5,664 nt of DNA from Candidatus Krumholzibacteriia bacterium (GTDB lineage: Bacteria > Krumholzibacteriota > Krumholzibacteriia > LZORAL124-64-63): the NCBI GenBank assembly GCA_030643455.1, contig DAOWLV010000238.1, forward strand, positions 1 to 5,664, given 5' to 3'. The notes beneath the pieces were generated by a model, which worked only from the letters and a program-made list of their open reading frames with translations, did no database searches and was not told the DNA's origin. Below are positions 4,691 to 5,664 of this stretch, one piece after another. Made by a program: the position numbers and the translations under genes. Position 1 is the first letter of the stretch; each line of letters opens with the position of its first letter.

Positions 4691-5664
4691 ATGTCAAAAG
4701 CACGAGTGGTAGACCTGAAGCCGATGAAGGTGGAATTCGACGCAGGTGAACACTACTGGTGCGCCTGCGGAAGGTCGGAAAACCAGCCCTTGTGCGATGG
4801 TTCACATGTGGGTACCGACATTGATCCGCTTGCTTTCACCGTCGACGAAAAGTCGGAAGTCTGGGTGTGTCAATGCAGGCAATCCGGGAATGCACCCTAT
4901 TGTGACGGCACGCACCAATCGATACCGACCGATGTTGATGAAATGGACTACCCTCCCAAACCACGAACCGGCATGCCGGCGCCGGCCAACACCGCTGAAG
5001 AACCCGCGGTCGAGTTGATCCATGCCCTGGCTGCCGATGGGCTGAAAAAAGTCGGACATCATGGTGAGATGGGGGCGATGGGTGTTCCGTGCGTGGAGCT
5101 TCCGTCCTGGGATGACATTCAAATACTGACGGCTCAACTTCATCGCCGGCCATTGCTGGAAGATGCCACCGTTGGAACCGAACTTGTCATTGGGCCCAAT
5201 GCCAAAAAGCCCCTGCGCCTCGAGATCCCGATATTCGTGTCCGACATGAGTTTTGGCGCCCTTTCCGAGGAAGCCAAGACCGCCATGGCGCGCGGCGCCG
5301 AGCTGGCCGGCACCGGGATTTGCTCTGGCGAAGGCGGCATGCTGCCCGAGGAACAGGGCGCCAACTCGCGTTACTTCTACGAACTCGCTTCGGCCAAATT
5401 CGGGTACGAGGAATCGCTCCTGGCGGGGGTGCAGGCGTTTCATTTCAAGGCGGGTCAAGCGGCCAAGACCGGTACCGGAGGCCACCTGCCGGGTGCGAAA
5501 GTCACCGAAAAGATCGCCGCGGTGCGCAAGCTTCCGGTCGGTCAATCAGCGATTTCACCGTCCACCTTCGACGAGTTCGAGACACCCGCCGACTACAAGG
5601 CATTCTCGGATCGTGTCAGGGAAGTTTCAGGCGGCATCCCGGTCGGTTTCAAGATGTCTGCCCA
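4691..5664 (+). CDS. Double CDGSH iron-sulfur / FMN-binding glutamate synthase-like fusion, partial
   Basis: The ATG start is supported by AGGAG; 324 codons are visible and the frame is open to the window edge. Two CDGSH motifs come first: WCACGRSENQPLCDGSH (Cys24, Cys26, Cys35, His39) and VCQCRQSGNAPYCDGTH (Cys60, Cys62, Cys71, His75). Each has the C-x-C...P-x-C-D-G-[ST]-H pattern that binds a redox-active [2Fe-2S] cluster with three Cys and one His. A linker of about 25 residues follows, and then, from about residue 105, a domain of the glutamate synthase-related (GltB FMN/central domain) type. It shows IPIFVSDMSFGALSEEA (182-198), CSGEGGMLPEE (211-221) and KTGTGGHLPG (259-268), which match FMN and substrate-binding segments of the family. 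No signal peptide is seen, so it is predicted to be cytosolic. The family includes true glutamate synthase parts and relatives such as N-methylglutamate synthase subunits; the actual reaction is unknown. No amidotransferase domain precedes it. Confidence 0.88.
   Translation, partial: MSKARVVDLKPMKVEFDAGEHYWCACGRSENQPLCDGSHVGTDIDPLAFTVDEKSEVWVCQCRQSGNAPYCDGTHQSIPTDVDEMDYPPKPRTGMPAPANTAEEPAVELIHALAADGLKKVGHHGEMGAMGVPCVELPSWDDIQILTAQLHRRPLLEDATVGTELVIGPNAKKPLRLEIPIFVSDMSFGALSEEAKTAMARGAELAGTGICSGEGGMLPEEQGANSRYFYELASAKFGYEESLLAGVQAFHFKAGQAAKTGTGGHLPGAKVTEKIAAVRKLPVGQSAISPSTFDEFETPADYKAFSDRVREVSGGIPVGFKMSA

Noticed and set aside
4802..5545. A 247-residue open frame on the minus strand
   Set aside because: It lies opposite the clearly recognisable CDGSH-glutamate synthase gene and is a shadow of that gene's codon pattern.
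1..5664. CRISPR arrays, tRNA or rRNA genes, insertion sequence ends, attachment sites
   Set aside because: I saw no direct repeat arrays with spacers, no tRNA-like cloverleaf or rRNA sequence, and no transposase or terminal inverted repeats in the window.

Overview
The window looks like a chromosomal segment of a Gram-negative, GC-rich bacterium with large exported proteins. The long exported protein in it carries LVIVD-type propeller repeats and ends in a PNPFNP / FlgD-Ig-like C-terminal sorting-type domain. That combination is typical of FCB-group lineages and their relatives (for example Krumholzibacteriota, Eisenbacteria, Latescibacteria). The assignment is an inference from domain style, not from a marker gene.

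Layout. (1) 1-166, minus: the first 55 codons of a DUF222/HNH-endonuclease-like protein, preceded by a good Shine-Dalgarno site and an AT-rich upstream region. (2) 368-2984, minus: a two-gene operon. The upstream gene (930-2984) is best read as one 684-residue exported selenoprotein. It has a signal peptide, six LVIVD-like propeller repeats, an Ig-like domain, a redoxin/thioredoxin domain whose first active-site cysteine codon is an in-frame TGA (U-P-V-C motif), and a C-terminal sorting-type domain. A compact stem-loop lies right after the TGA at the distance expected for a bacterial SECIS element. Nineteen bases further on is a small TlpA-like thioredoxin with an ordinary C-P-G-C site (368-910), followed by a hairpin. 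(3) 2985-3390: a divergent control region with a candidate promoter for the operon, an imperfect hairpin, a perfect 14-bp palindrome, a G-rich run and the leader of the next gene. (4) 3391-4548, plus: cyclopropane-fatty-acyl-phospholipid synthase (cfa), complete, probably starting at TTG. (5) 4691-end, plus: the start of a protein fusing two CDGSH iron-sulfur motifs to an FMN-dependent glutamate-synthase-type domain; it runs off the window.

How they fit together. The selenoprotein and the TlpA-like protein are probably co-transcribed and both exported, so together they look like an envelope or cell-surface thiol/selenol redox pair. cfa modifies membrane lipids in place. The CDGSH-GltS fusion is a predicted cytosolic Fe-S/FMN redox enzyme. 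The last two face the same way but are 142 bases apart, and nothing in the sequence proves that they share a transcript or a pathway with the redox operon.

The main discovery candidate is the exported multidomain selenoprotein at 930-2984, which a standard gene caller would split into two false genes or call a pseudogene.
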